64,000 nt of DNA from Phaeosaccion multiseriatum (taxonomy: Eukaryota > Ochrophyta, other classes), in the NCBI GenBank assembly GCA_965112735.1, contig OZ218962.1:1736001-1800000 (forward strand). Reading direction: 5' to 3'. Below the pieces are notes generated by a model. That model saw nothing but the letters and a program-made list of their open reading frames with translations. It did not search any database and was not told where the DNA came from. The position numbers and the translations under genes are program-made. Shown piece by piece: positions 1 through 12,790 of this stretch (position 1 is the stretch's first letter; each line of letters starts with the position of its first letter).

Positions 1-169
1 GGGGGGGGGGGGGGGGGGGGGAGAGAGAGAAAGACGCCTCCTCGTTATCATTTCCGTACTTCCCCCCCCCCTCCCTCCTACTCCATCCCCTACCTTGACG
101 CCGTCTTGCCCATTGAAGTTCAAGCTCAAGCTCTGACCAGGGGCGCCTCCCAGTATCATTTTACTCGCT

Positions 170-206
<37 letters not shown>

Positions 207-459
207 AAAGAGATTGTACCGGCCGCCGTCGGACCATTCATGGACATATTCTGAAACTGAAAAAACAATACTCCTCGCCACCTCTCCCCTCTCCTCTTCC
301 TCCTCTCCGGCTCATTTCTCACCAACACCACACCACCTTCCCCCAAATCACTCCATTACACGCCCAATCAAAGGACAGTGCCTATTATATTTTACAAAGC
401 GGAGAGGAGCCGAGGCGCGAGACAGGCCCACGGGGCCAAGCCCACCTCATTCGGCTCAA
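1..459. other. Window edge and 5' flank of EF-hand gene, low complexity
   Basis: The window opens with a poly-G run (1-21) followed by a short GA run, and a (GA)n microsatellite lies at about 173-203. The open frame upstream of 460 has no ATG that belongs to a recognisable protein and is read here as promoter or 5' UTR of the EF-hand gene. No other gene is seen. Confidence 0.5.
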
Positions 460-3400
460 ATGAGTGCCACTTATAAGCAAAAGATGCTAGTGGAGCATGG
501 GCCCTTGGAGACGAGGGCACTGAACAGGGAAATGTTCCGACACGATGCCGAGCAACCGGGAGTCAAATGGAATTCTTTCCTCCAGCAGTGCAAGAAGGAG
601 GAGAAGGCTTTTCAGCGCGCAGAGAATGCCAAGAAGTCTCGCATGAAGCAAAAGTCCCCCACCGTGAGTGCATTCTTGAGGAAGCTGCAGTACGTGCTGA
701 ACAAGCGCATCAAGACGCAGGGGGGCAGCGCGCTAGGGATCATCCGGGCTCTCTTTCTTCATTGCGACGCCAATGCATCGGGGTCGCTCAGCTTGGACGA
801 GTTTACACATGGCATGGCGACTTTCGGGGTGCCCGTCACTGCGAGCGAAGTAGACGCTGTTTTCGACCACTACGCGGATCAGAAGAAGGGCCTCGACTAT
901 CGCCGGCTTATCGAGGAGACAATTAAGGTGTATCCCGACGTGCTTTCGTCAGAGACGGGTCTCACAAAGAGAATTATGGGCAGCGCAACCACCGAGAGAT
1001 CGTTTCTGGGCATCAGAAGAGACACAAAGGTATGGGAAGTGGGCTCGGTCTCTCTCCCTCTCTCCTTCCTGCAGCCACCAACTCTTCTCAATGCCCACCT
1101 GTTTGGTTGTAACTGGGGGATATACGAACACGTACTCAGGAGGAGACCCCCATGATCAAAGCCTTTGTAAAGAAGCTCAAGATGGTGCTCGCCAAACACA
1201 TGCGAGAAGTGGGAGGGACGGAGGCCTCCATCCTGTCCACGCTCTTCATTCGCTGGGACAGGAACCAATCCGGACTCACGGAACTCGAGGTACGTATGTG
1301 GTGTTGCACCGTCTCCGAGAAGGAAGGCGCAAGAGAATAATCTACCCATCTGTATGCCCTCACTCCCCCCCTTCACCTCCACCCACCCTCAGGAGCTGAA
1401 GGGCGCGCTACGGTCTCTAGGTATGGCCATCACTGGGGAACAGGCACAGGAGCTGATTCGCTTCTACTCGAGGGGGGGCGAGGACAGGAAGACGGGCGTG
1501 CATTATAGCGATATTATCAAGCACATCTCCACCGGCGAGGCCACAATCCTCAGCCACGACACGCCCGAGGAGATGGAAAGGCTGCGTACAGACCGCCCCA
1601 CAGCGAGGAGCCATTTAGACGACTACACCTTCACGGCCAGGTGGGTTCGAAGGTTCGCTTCCCCACAAGCCTCACAGCTGCTTGATGTATATACACTTGC
1701 GTTGCGAGCACTCCAAACGCTCTAGACTGTAGACTCTGGCCGGTCAGTCAGTCAGACAGACAGTCAGTCAGTCAGTCAGACAGTCAGTCAGTCACAGTCA
1801 TTCATTCATTCAGTCAGTCAGTCAGCCAGTCTGTGAGTCAGTCAGTCAGTCATTCGTTCATTCAGTCCGTCAGTCAGTCTGTCGGTCAGTCATTCACGCC
1901 CCAACTCTGCCATCATCCCATCCTCTGTCTGGTGCAGGCCCAAAAGGAAGAACAAGTGCAAGGTGGTGGAAGCGTTCAAGATGAGGTGAGTGTGTGTGTG
2001 CAGTGAGTGGCGTGGATACAGTCCGGCGCTAGCACACTACAGAGCCATTCTAGGGAGAGGAGCTACCTCTCACTCTACCCTCCTCTCACACGAACCCCCT
2101 GCAGACTGAGAAACAAGGTAGAGACGAGGATCAAGCACCAAGGTAAGGAATCCGGGCGCGCCTTCCTCGCGGTGTGGGGAGAGTATGTCCTTCCATGCAC
2201 GGCGGTACAAGCCTCTTGCTCTAACCATCTAACCACCTCTCCCTCCTCCTGCCCCCCACCCACCTCCCCATCCAATAGGCGGATTACACCACGCCATTAT
2301 CCGAGAGGCGTTTCTGCACTGGGACGCCGACCTCAGCGGCAAGCTCGACCCGCAGGAGCTCGTGGGTGCCGTGAATCGAATGGGCCTGCCGCTCAGCCTC
2401 GAGGAAGCGGAGTGCGTCGTGGAGCACTATGACCTAGACGGGTCAGGAGAGATGGACTACAAGATACTCGTGACGGAGATACAGGGCCTCTCCCATGGGA
2501 TTCTATCATACATTGAGGAGGCGGACGTGCTCAAGAACCTAAGCCACACCATCAGAGAGCCCGGCATCATCTCGGAGCTTAAGGCCGACCTCCAGCACAG
2601 CTTAGAGGCCCTCGAGGCACGAGGGGGCCCCCCTCCACGGCAGGCTTTCTTGGAGGCGTGTATGAGGGTGGACAAATACGGCACTGGCTACTTGAAGGGG
2701 TCACAGTACGGTGAGTGACAGGGAGCGGAGAAAGAGAGACTGGTGCGATAGGCAGGCAGGCAGGCTCGGAGGACGGAGGTGGAGGGAGGTGGGTGGTAAG
2801 CAAATGTATCGTCATCAACATCGTTTCATTTCATATCCTGACACTGAGAGGGCATCGACCGCTTCCGTCCGTCCGTCCTTCCTTCCTTCCTTCCTTCCTT
2901 CCATGTTCTTATATCTGTTGCCGCTGCTCTGCGTGCAGATGCCGTGTGGAAGGAGTTGGGCGTAAAGATAAACTCTGCGGAGACGGACAAACTCACCAGC
3001 TGGTACGTACGTACCTACGACCAGTACGAGACACAAACCCGAGCAAAGGGTTGTGAGATCGGTGCGCCCTGCTGCAAGAAGAAAGCACATTGCTCAACAA
3101 CGCTTCTCCCTCCCCGTCTCCTCCCTGCGCCTGCCCGTGCCCCCTGTCCCCCGTCCCTGTTCTTGTACTCGTCTTACCCACCCCATACCCGTACAGGTAC
3201 GCGGAGGCGAGCTCACGCAAGAGCTCTTACCGCCGCATGGCGAATGACATGTGGAGAGGAAGCGCCGGTGACGAGCAGTACACACCCACCTCTTCGCAGC
3301 GCCTCCCGCACGTCAACGCCAGACAGGCCGGCGTGTGGAGGAACCACCGTGGGCCCGATCCGAAGCTCACGTACAAGCCCTCGTCCGCGGCTGTCAAGCG

Positions 3401-3683
3401 CGGGTTGCTCAGCCAGGGCCAGAAAAACCGCACCCCTGCTAGTGCTGCTGCTGCTGATGCGCCGCCCGCGGTGGCCCTGGCCGCAGACGTGCAGGCCCAG
3501 CAACCGTCACTCAAGGGGGACGCAGGAAGGACAACGTCACGGCAGCGGCAGGAACATCGGCGAGAACAGCAAGACCAAGCCCCGCCGTCCCTGAGCAGGG
3601 AGAAGGCACGCATTGAGAGACGCCTCCAGGAGCTGGAACAAGAGCGACAAGGCCTCATGGCACAAAGGAGAGCGGCGGGCTGA
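460..3683 (+). CDS. Multi-EF-hand calcium-binding protein, function unknown
   Basis: Eight exons: 460-1029, 1140-1289, 1393-1640, 1938-1985, 2105-2142, 2279-2710, 2939-3002, 3197-3683. All have GT/AG borders and continuous phase, giving 678 aa. The start is the first ATG in frame that begins a plausible protein (MSATYKQKM). Four EF-hand loops are visible. DANASGSLSLDE and DRNQSGLTELEE (the second split by intron 2) and DADLSGKLDPQE are canonical at positions 1, 3, 5 and 12; DLDGSGEMDYKI lacks the Glu at position 12. Each is preceded by a helix with a conserved G-M or L-G turn, as in calmodulin-like pairs. The C-terminal third is basic and low in complexity, ending in a predicted coiled coil (REKARIERRLQELEQERQGL). 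It resembles long EF-hand proteins of flagellated protists, but I do not recognise a named family. Intron 3 holds a (TCAG)n repeat. Confidence 0.85.
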
Positions 3684-3746
3684 CTGGCTGACCTGGCTGA
3701 TAACCGGGCTGGGCCTTTCTAGTACATTGACCACGCAATCAATCTC

Positions 3747-5864
3747 TCACTTTTCGTCTGCACTGCTGCTGCTGCTCCTGCTGCTGCTGCCGTACGCCAT
3801 CATGAAAGCCAGCGCAGTGCCGTTGCTCCACCCGAAGCCCACTTGCGGCGTGTACTCCCCCCCAGCCCCTCTCTGTCCCACCACCGTGGCGTCGTACTTC
3901 TCGTGCATAGCACCCCCTTGCAGCCACGCCGTATGTCCCGACTGCAGCCAGCGCAGCGCCAGTTGCCGGGCCAGCGCTCTACCCTCCTGGCACTCGGTCG
4001 CCTCCAGCCCCTCCACAATCATGCTCTGCAGTGGTGGCCAGGCGTTGGGGTGGTCCCACTGCTGTCCACCGCCCTCCCACAGTGACGTCAGCACGCCTCC
4101 TGCCTGCACGAGGCCCGACCCCTCCAGCGCAGCCACCACGGGCCCAGCCGCGCCGCCCCTGCCCGGGCATCGCAGCCCTGCCCACAGCGGGAGGAAGCAC
4201 GCCGCGGTGACATGCCCGCTCTGCTGCGGCGTGAGAACAACAGCGTGCTCCTCCTCCCCTCCATTCTGTCCTCTCTCCTCCTGTTGTGTACCGTCTTGCA
4301 TGACAAGATCCCTCCACAATGCCGCCTCGGAGTCCCACATGAGCGCGTCCATCGCGTCTGCGCGTGCCTGGGCCTTGCTTCTCCACAGCAGCGTGGCTGC
4401 TGCCGCTGCAGGATGCTGGGAGCAGTCGATTTCGCCCCAAATCTCGCCCACTTTGCCGCTGTTACTACTGCTACTACTACTACTACTACTACCGCTGCTG
4501 CTGCTGCTGCTGCTGCTGTCATTGTTGCTTTGCGCTTCTCCCACGTGCCCGCCCAAAGCTGCGTGCAGTCGGGCAATGTTTAGCTCAGTTCGGAGCAGAA
4601 AGGTGTTTAGGCAAACAGGAATGATGGCGTTGGTCTGGAGGCGGTTCAGAATGCTCGGCGGAGAAAGACGCCCCCCCTGCTGCGTGGGCCCTTCATCCCG
4701 GAGACCCATCCACCTGGAGCTAAAGTCCCAGCCCGACTCGGCCGCGGCCACGAGGTGGGGCAGCACGTGCTTGGCACTCCCCGTGTCTTCTCTCCACGAC
4801 TCGGGCCGGGGCTCGTCCGCGTCGCTCCAGTAGCGATTGAGTCTTCGCCCCTCGGCAAAAGTCACACATCTCGTCCCGTCCTGCGCCATCCAAAAGGCGT
4901 GCTCCTTCTCCAGCAGCGGCAGAGCCTTGCGCAGGAAGGGTTCATCAGCAGTGTGCTGGAACACGAGCACCACCATGTCGCTCAGCAGAGGCGGCTGGCT
5001 CCGTCGCAGGAAGTACACCCGCCCCCCGTTGGGCACGAAGCCGTAGCGGGCCACATCGTCCAGCAGATTGCCCACCACCATCGTCGCCGTGTGGGCCATG
5101 CCAGAGGCCAGCAGGCCCTTGAGGGTCCAGAAGGTGTCCCAGTAGTAGCTCTCTGCGGTGTGTGTATGTGCGCGGGTGTGGGTTGCTCCAGACTGGGATT
5201 GGACCGGGCTGGACTCTCGACTCTCCCCTCATTGGGGGTATGGAACGTACCTCGGAAGCGCCCACCGGGCACAACGACAGGGTGGCTGCGCGGCAGGAGA
5301 GAGTGGCGCTGGGGGTGCTCGTCAACGTCCTTGTTGGCGGCGCGGATGAGCTGCGGCCACATGGCGTGAAGGGAGTCGGCCCAGGCCCTGCGCAAGGAGG
5401 AGGAAGGGGGATGGGTTAGAGAGGAGCGGTGACAGCAGCAGCAGCAGCAGCAGTAGCAGCGGTACTTCCCCCCGGCTTGCCTGTACCGCGGTGAGATGAG
5501 CTGCGCCACAGACCCTGGGAGAGAAGGAGGAAAGTCCGGCGGACTGAGCTCCACCACGTCCGAGCCGGCGGGCTCGAAGTACCTTTCCATGAAGCGCGTC
5601 AACTGCGCGATGGATTGCTAGGGAGTCAAGCGAAGCATAATGCGCTCCTTAATGATATTACTGGGCGCTCACCTCGTCCTTGTCACTTCGCTGGCTGTCG
5701 TCGAGGAGAGCAAAGGCAGCGAGGACGTCCTCTGGGTCGGCCTTCATGGGCATGTCCACGAAGGTCTTGCAATCCTCGTACACTCGCGCAGCCTGCACGG
5801 CCTCCAGCAGAGGACCTCTGCAGTACACGCTCGCCGCTCGGCTCAGCGGGTCAGGGGTCGACAT
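3747..5864 (-). CDS. Trehalase, glycoside hydrolase family 37
   Basis: Hydrolyses alpha,alpha-trehalose to two glucoses. Exons on the minus strand: 5864-5673, 5617-5487, 5387-5251, 5152-3747; phases agree and give 621 aa. N-terminal YCRGPLLEAVQ and DCKTFVDMPMK are typical of GH37. Signature 1 is rebuilt across the third intron as PGGRF-R-ESYYWDTFW, signature 2 appears as QQWDHPNAWPP, and the C-terminal GGEYTPQVGFGWSNG carries the expected catalytic Glu. The Asp in ESGWDFSSRW matches the family acid residue. The start MSTPDPLS is the first ATG of the frame. No signal peptide is apparent, so a cytosolic enzyme is inferred. A trinucleotide expansion gives a Ser-rich insert (about 4460-4520). Its 3' end faces the EF-hand gene only about 60 bp away. 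Confidence 0.95.
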
Positions 5865-5983
5865 CGCCCTACTCCAGCAATACAATTTATTGACTTAAAT
5901 GGAAGGGCGCGGCTGTGCGCGGCCGCCGTCGGAGACACAAAAAAAAATGTGTCGGGTCCACAAACGCTTATGGTCTGTGTGAA

Positions 5984-8280
5984 ATGGGGGCCGTGAAGAG
6001 GGACGCAGGCCTACAGGAGCAGCAGAAGCAGGAACATGGGGGGGGCGTTGCTGCGAAAGGAGGGAGGGCGAAGCGAAAGCGACCAGCGGCGCCGCCGCCG
6101 GCGCCACCCCATTCGGAAGACGAAGAGGATAGCAGTGGTGATGGGGAGGGCGAGAGCACCGACAACGAGATTTCGTTCGGCCGACACTTGGCCAGCAGCG
6201 ACAAGGAGGTGAGGGACGAGGCCGTGGCGGCGCTGTCGATGTGGCTGGCTACGCGAAGTAGGGGTGGAGCGCTGAGCGACTTGGATCTGCTGAAGATCTG
6301 GAGAGGGCTGTGGTTTTGCTTTTGGATGTGCGACAAGGCCCCGGTACAGGCCGAGCTGGTGGAAACTCTCACGGGGCTGCTGCAGTGTTTCGATACTCCC
6401 GACCAGAGCTTGCGCTTCCTGCGCGCCTTTTGCCACACCACGCGCAGCCAATGGGAGAAGATTGACTACCTGCGGGTGGACAAGTTTTACTCCTTGATTC
6501 GAGGGTTCGTCAAGGCGTGCATCTCTTTGGCGAAAGCACCCTCGAACCAGCCCCAGCAGACGGCAGCAGGGTCGAAGGCGGCCAAGAAGAAGAAGGCGAC
6601 GAAGAAGGGCAAGAAGCAGCAGCAGGAGGCGTGGGACCTAGAGCCGCTGCGGCAGGTCATGGAGCTTCTCGAGGACGAGGTGATCCAGGTGCCTCCCAAC
6701 GGCTTGAGGCTGCACGTGGCGGACGTGTTTGTGGAGGAGCTGGTCAAGGCGGGAGGCAGCGACGTGAGCGATGCCGTGCTGCAGGTGGCCCTCGCGCCCT
6801 GGCTGCGTGTACTGCAGATTGAGTCCAACAGCGCCTTCCATACACGCGTGGCCACCCGAGTCTTGGGGTCCTTGGCGGACGTGCTGGGTGAGGAGGAAGG
6901 TCTGGGAAGCGTGAGTGCACGACTGGTGCAGGCCTCGCTCTTCGCCGCGGCATCCTCCGAAGACACGAGGGAAAAGTGGAGGACGAGTATTTACGACCTG
7001 CACAGACTGTTTGCCAAACTCACTGGCGAGAAGATTGTCAAACTCAGTGCGGAGGAAGCGGAGGCGGCGGAGAAGGTGTTGGACGAGGCTAGGGCCAGGA
7101 TGGAGTGCGTGCAGCTGGCTAAGGAGGAAAGGGAGGGGGGTGGGGACGGCAGAAGGAACAAGAAGAAGGCGCGAATTGAGACCGAGCCGGTGCAGGGGTG
7201 GGTGGCTGCGGCCATTGAGAACGGGGACATTAAGGAAAGCGATCAAAGGAGAGAGGAGAAGACGAAAAAGAGGAAGGGGAAGAAGAAGGGGGAGAAGGAG
7301 GAGAGGGAGGAGGAGGAAGAGGAGGAGGAGGAGGAGGAGGAGGGGGGCGGGGAGGGGCAGCAGGACATGGAAGACGACGACGAGGAGAATGGGTCGCTTG
7401 TGCGCACGACTACCTCCTCTTCGGCCAGCAAGGGAAAGACAACCAAGGGCAAGCTCGGCACGCCGGCCAAGGTCAACAAGGCTACACCAAAGCCCCCCAC
7501 GCCCACCCCTACCCCCACCAAGACGCCGCGGCCACTCAGCAGTTCCCAATCACCCAAGGCCACTCCCACCAAGAGGCCTGCGAGTAAGAGCGCTGACGGC
7601 AAGGGCGCCGCTGCAGCTGCGCCCAAGAGGACGCCCAAGGCAATGACTCCCGTGGCCAAGTCCGCGAGTGCGAGCGAGAACACCGCTCCCAAGGACGACG
7701 CAGGCTCTCCGGCCACCAAGAAGGTCCTCAGCCCCTTCATCAAGAAGAAGACCTTTGCTGGGGCGCGGGCAGGGTACGTGTTTAAGAAGGGCAATAAGGG
7801 CGTGGGCTACTACCTCGACACAGCGGCGCCCAAGAAGGGCAAAGCGCTCAAGGCCAAGAAGAAGAAGGGCCACGGGGCGGGGGGGAAAGCCTCCTCCCCT
7901 GGTAGCGCGCTGCTGGAGACGCCCAAGAACAAGGGCACCAAGGAGAAGAGGGGGCAGACGACGGGAGCGACCAAGAAGAAGAGGGTCACTTTCGGAGCGA
8001 ACGAACACAAAGGTAGGTGGGCTGGCTGTGGTTTGCTTGTGTGTGTTGAGTGCTTTGATGCCTCCCTCGCCCCCCGCCCAGTTTCACCCTCCTTGTCTTG
8101 CTCGCCGCCCCCCCCGTCCCGCCCGTCCACACAGATTTCCACAACTCGATTCAGGACTTGCGGAATCACACCCCGACCAAGGGAAATAGCCCCACCAAGG
8201 GCCTGCTCCGCAACAAGGGCGACAAGCTCATCATCAAAAGCGAGCGGAAGCCGAGGAAGAGGGCGGCAGACTACTTTTGA
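5984..8280 (+). CDS. RRP1: RRP1/Nop52-family nucleolar rRNA-processing protein
   Basis: Two exons, 5984-8012 and 8135-8280, 724 aa. The N-terminal Nop52 domain (about residues 60-340) is recognised by ISFGRHLASSDKEVRDEA, the LKIWRGLWFCFWMCDKAPVQ block and the KIDYLRVDKFYSLIR block, all characteristic of RRP1/NNP-1 proteins that act in large-subunit pre-rRNA processing. A long Lys/Glu-rich, Ser/Pro/Thr-rich tail follows, as in animal RRP1B. Near the C-terminus, about residue 665, lies KKRVTFG, an RVxF-type protein phosphatase 1 docking site like the KVTF motif known in RRP1B. The frame is open upstream without an ATG, so the start at 5984 is the first usable one. The gene is divergent from trehalase, with about 120 bp between the two starts. 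Confidence 0.92.
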
Positions 8281-9106
8281 GAAGCATGAGGGAGGGGCAA
8301 AGCGCATTCCCCATCTCGGTGTGGAAAGAGCATGAGAGTCTGTGCGAAACAGTGCCCTTCCTGAAAGTTGCCCTTCCTGAGACGCGTGTTCCCACCGACG
8401 TCCTCCTGCCCTCCTCGTGAAAGGAGCTTTAGCTAAGCAAGCAATTAATGGCAACTCTGAGTAACATGTCCGTTTTCACCGATGGTCTGCAGAGCGGGAG
8501 TGAAGGGACGGAGGCGAGACGAGCACCGAGACAGACACTCCAAACCCCCCCTCCCAGGTTCCTCCGTCATCACCCCCCTCCAATCTCCCATCTATCTGCT
8601 ATTGTGCTAGGTCGGTTTGTGCATCTTCTGTGGCGTGTCAAGTGCCTTCCCGTCTGGACGTCTATCTGACTCTACCCCTTGCTCCTGCATCTAGCCCTGG
8701 CTCTGGTATCGCTGCTCTCCAGGCCCCTTGCTCTGGCTCTCGATCCGGCTTCCCACTCGTCCGCCTCTGTCGGTGTGGGAGATGGGATGGGGAGAGGTGA
8801 GAGGAGGCTTTTCGAGGGTTGATGTGTTCATTTATTTTTGTTCCCCCCAAGGTTGCCAGGCCTCTCCACTGAAATTTTCAGATTTTGAGACCTCTTGACT
8901 TTCCCAAGCCCTTCATCACCTCAAGATGGAGGAGAGAACACCATAAACCATCCTCTACACCAAAGAGAAGACGCTGATATAGTATACGTGGGACCAACGA
9001 CTGCTGCTGCTTCTGCTGCTGCTGTTGAGAGTCCTTTTGTGGATGGAGCACATGACCTGAGCGTCAAGCCCAAACAGCGAGAGCGAGGAAGAGAGAGGTG
9101 GAGAGG
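8281..9106. other. Intergenic region between RRP1 and HSF genes
   Basis: About 825 bp containing the 3' UTR of RRP1 and the promoter of the HSF gene. It is pyrimidine-rich and has only short frames without recognisable proteins. A CTG/GCT-type run lies near 9000-9026. No RNA gene or mobile element is recognised. Confidence 0.5.
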
Positions 9107-10566
9107 ATGGCTTCTCGCCACCCCCCGTCTGATGGGGCTGGATCAGAGAACAAGTTCCAGGTGATAGGCCGTGTCTTGGGTGGGGAGAGAGAGGCTCTCC
9201 GGTTTGAGGAGCTTCATGAGACTCCAAAGGGCCCCGGCAAAACTGAGGGCGCTAGAACAGAGGAGCAGGGCTCATCTTCCCTCTCTCATCCGCTCTGTCT
9301 CTCTCCCTCAATTCCCTCTCGTCAGGTATCGTTGCACAAGATGGTGACCACGAAGGATAGCGGGTCCGATATCGTGGTGTGGGAGAGAGGTGAGAAAGCC
9401 TTGAGTAAAGGCTCCATTCAAAGCAGCCGCTGTGTTCTCTCCTATACGTACCTCTCTCCGCCTCTCCCTCATTTTTCAACATCTCCTCTTCTTACCTTCT
9501 GCCTTTTTTCACCCTCTCCCTCGCCCTCTCCCCCTCTCTCGCTCTCTCTGTGACTCTTATCTCATTTTCTCTCCCCCCCCCCATCTTCCCTATCCCTCTT
9601 CTCTCCGCCTCCCTCCCTCTTCTCCCTGCCCTCTCTCTCCACTCTCTCTTCACCCTCTCCCTCTTCTCACTCTATCCCTCTTTCCACCCCCTCTCCCTCT
9701 TTTTCTCTCTGTCTTCTCTTCTCTTCTCTCCAGGCTCGATCAGGATCACAGACCCCCATGCTCTGCAGCTCAAAGTGCTTCCAAAGTACTTCCGAACAGC
9801 GAGATACGAGTCCTTCCTTCGGCAGCTCCACATGTATAATTTCCGGAAAGTAGAAGGGAAGGGGCGATGGAAGCCCGCTGTGTACGGTGAGTTATCTTCA
9901 GGCCTGTTTCATCCATCAAAGGGGCGGGGCGAAACAAAGCGACCGCAAGGCTCTTACTTACACTCCCACTCCTCCCCAACCTTCTGCTACTGCTGTGCAG
10001 CCCACGACTTGCTGAAAGGCAAGACGGATCCCAAATGGCTGCTTGAACTGCGGCCGAGGAGTAGGGTGGCGAAGGGCGCAGCAGCAGCCAGCGGGAAGAA
10101 GAAGCACAAAGCTATGGTGCGGAGGCTGGCGAGAATAGAAAAGACTACGACGTTAAAGACTAGGCAAGACTCCAAACTGGATGGCACAGCGCACAACTCT
10201 GGCTCAGGCCAGGGACTGGAGTGGGGCAACGAGGGCAAGGATGAGCAGCAGCTGTACCAGCGCAGGTCGAAGCGGCAGCGGCGGCACCAGCATCAGCATC
10301 AGGACGAAGACGAGGAGGAAGAAGAGGAAGAGGACGACGAGGAAGAGGACGACGAGGAAGAGGACGACGAGGAGGACGAGGAAGACGACGACGAGCAAAA
10401 GCCTCATGTGCACCCTGTGTCACCGTCTCTTTCCCGGGAGTCGGACGAGGAGGAGGACGCCGCCGCCATACTCGCCAACCTCCAGTTCTGCAACGTGAGC
10501 GCCCTCCAAAGCGTCGAGAGGACCCACGCTATGCCCGTCGCGCCGTTGATGCGCCACCATTTTTGA
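9107..10566 (+). CDS. Heat-shock-factor-type (HSF) DNA-binding protein
   Basis: Likely transcription factor. Exons 9107-9160, 9326-9389, 9734-9886 and 10001-10566; phases agree, 278 aa. The HSF domain is split over three introns: FQVSLHKMVTTKDSG, then IVVWERGSIRITDPHAL, then VLPKYFRTARYESFLRQLHMYNFRKV, matching the [23 protein letters not shown] recognition-helix region of the family. It is followed by GRWKPAVYAHDLLKG in place of the usual W-F-H-F-RG block. The domain starts only about 17 residues from the N-terminus. The C-terminal half has a basic stretch and a long Asp/Glu run (about 10303-10397). No clear heptad-repeat oligomerisation region is seen, so it may be one of the many divergent HSF-like proteins of stramenopiles rather than a canonical trimeric heat-shock factor. 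Confidence 0.9.
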
Positions 10567-10895
10567 GCCGCTGGGGAGACGCTGCTGCTCTACTGCAGCT
10601 GCTGCTACTGCGGCTGCTGCTGCTGTGTACCCATCTATCGAAGGGTGCGCTTATACGTACGTGTTGTACAAAGTGCTGCGCATGATACGAACGAAAAGGA
10701 GGGCCCCTCCCTCCCTCGGCCCGTGCATTCTCGTGTCGCTGTGAAAAACATAAAAGAGAGAACGACAAGAAGGATCTCACGAGGCTTGTTTCATAAGAGA
10801 AATTTCCTTTTCGAAAAAGGGTAGGAGAGTCTAAATTAATAGAAAGAATGTACATGTTATGGGGAGAGGGTGAAAGTACCGTCCGTTGTGTGACT
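10567..10895. other. Convergent 3' region of HSF and AP-1 mu genes
   Basis: About 330 bp between two converging stop codons, with a CTG-type repeat just after the HSF stop (10585-10625). No independent coding sequence is recognised. Confidence 0.5.
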
Positions 10896-12758
10896 CTACG
10901 TCATGCGCAGTTGATAGTCTCCGTTTTGGGTGATGTATCGCACCCACGGCAACGCCTACGCCATTGATTGATTGCGTTGCACATGGACAAGGGGAGGGCA
11001 GGGTCGGGGCAAGGAGTAAGTGCACCAGCCGCTTTGTGAGTAAGTACACCACAGCCGCTCTGCTCACGTGCAGGCAGGAGCAAGTACCACTCATCGCTCG
11101 CTGCTCCTCTGAAAACAGACAGATGGAAGACAGATCGAAGCTGGTATCAAGCCATAGTAATAGTAGTCTTCTATTTCCCTCCTCACCCCTCCTCACCTGG
11201 TAGCCGCTCTTCTCGATGATCTTGAGATACCTCACTTGGATGCCGCTCACCGTAAAGTAGGGGATCTCGAACTTGACCTGAAGAGGAGGGCGATGGGGGG
11301 CAGTTTCAGTCTCAGTTTACTAGACCTCATCCAAGCACCATGTCAGCCAAAAGATTGCCAATCAAGAGGTCGATCGCTGGCGGGAGAGGGACGTGGGAGA
11401 CCGCCTGCTACTGCTACTGCTACTGCTACTCCTACTGCTACTGCTACTGCTACTCCTACCACCACAGAGCGCAAGGGCGCATGTCAGCACCCTCCCCTCC
11501 CTCTTGACGCACCTGGATGGGTGCTCGCCAATCCTCCTTCTCTTCTGCGCTGATGCTCGGCAGGCCGAAGTGTGCCCTCATGAGGTATTCCCTGCTCCCG
11601 TTGAATTGCTTGATGCTCCACACAATGGCATTCTGCACCGCATAAGCGCAACAAGAGACGGGCAAGGAAGGAGGGAGGGATCGGGTCAAAGTGGTGTCAG
11701 TGTCAATCAAGCATACTCTCTGTGTCAAGCGTCAGTGCCAAGTTCCACCCCCCCCCCCCCCCCCTTCCCCTTACGGCGAAGTATCCACCCTTGCACCTTC
11801 CTTTGCAGCACCCCACTCACCACGGCACTCCCCATTACCACACCAACAACCAACACACCAACAACCAACAACCAACACACCAACATACCAACAACCAACA
11901 CACCAACAACCAACACACCAACATACCAACAACCAACAACCAACACACCAACACACCAACAACCAACACACCAACACACCAACACACCTGGTCCGGGAGA
12001 TACGTGACGTTACCGATGCTGCTCTTGAAGGAGGGGGAGTCCACGTCACTGGGCACGGGGATGATGATCTCCACGTTGTTGGCGATGGAGCGGCTCTTGA
12101 ACTGAGACTTGGCCTTGATCATGTACTCGATTCGGCTGTGGCTGTGCGGCTCCACAACTGCCTCCACCCATATTAGCGGCTGTCGGAAAGGGAGGGGGGG
12201 GGGAGGGGAGATAGAGAGAGGGTGGAAAGAGGGACAGAGAGAGTGAGACGGTGATTGGAGCAGAGACAAGGGGGGGGGAGGGAGATAGAGAGAGAGGGGG
12301 GGCGGGCAGAGGGAGGGTGGAAAGGGAGGGAGGGCGAGAGAGAGAGAGGGCAGGGGGCACGCGCACTCAGTGGAGCCGAACGGATATTCCAGACGACCCT
12401 GCAGCTGCTGCTCCTCCTGCCGCTAAGTACCTCCCTACCCTGCCCTACCTTGACATGTGTATTGAGTCGGTAGGTCATGAGGTCGAACTCGCCGTCTGGC
12501 GGGATGAAGCTGATGGTGCGGTCGTTCTCGAAGCGCGCCAGCCTCACGCACTGATGGAACTTGATGTCCTCCAGCTCCACCGCCTTTCCCTTGCCCGAGC
12601 TGCGGCCGCTCGCCTCAAAGAGCAGCTTATCGTTGAGGCCTAGCTTCAGCTCTGGCATGCCTGTGGAGGGAGGAGGTGGGAAGAGAAAAGCGGGGACAAT
12701 GGAAGTTGGGTTAGTAGACAGCAGCCCGCTTTGGTTTGGCAGCAGTACCAGTAGTAGG

Positions 12759-12790
<32 letters not shown>

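Noticed and set aside
1-22. Telomere or assembly end
   Set aside because: Only a poly-G run followed by a GA microsatellite; no telomere-type repeat is present.
3613-4833. 406-aa plus-strand ORF
   Set aside because: Antisense shadow of the trehalase exon, which shows complete GH37 signatures on the other strand.
6638-7549. 303-aa minus-strand ORF
   Set aside because: Antisense shadow of the RRP1 coding exon in a Lys/Glu-rich region.
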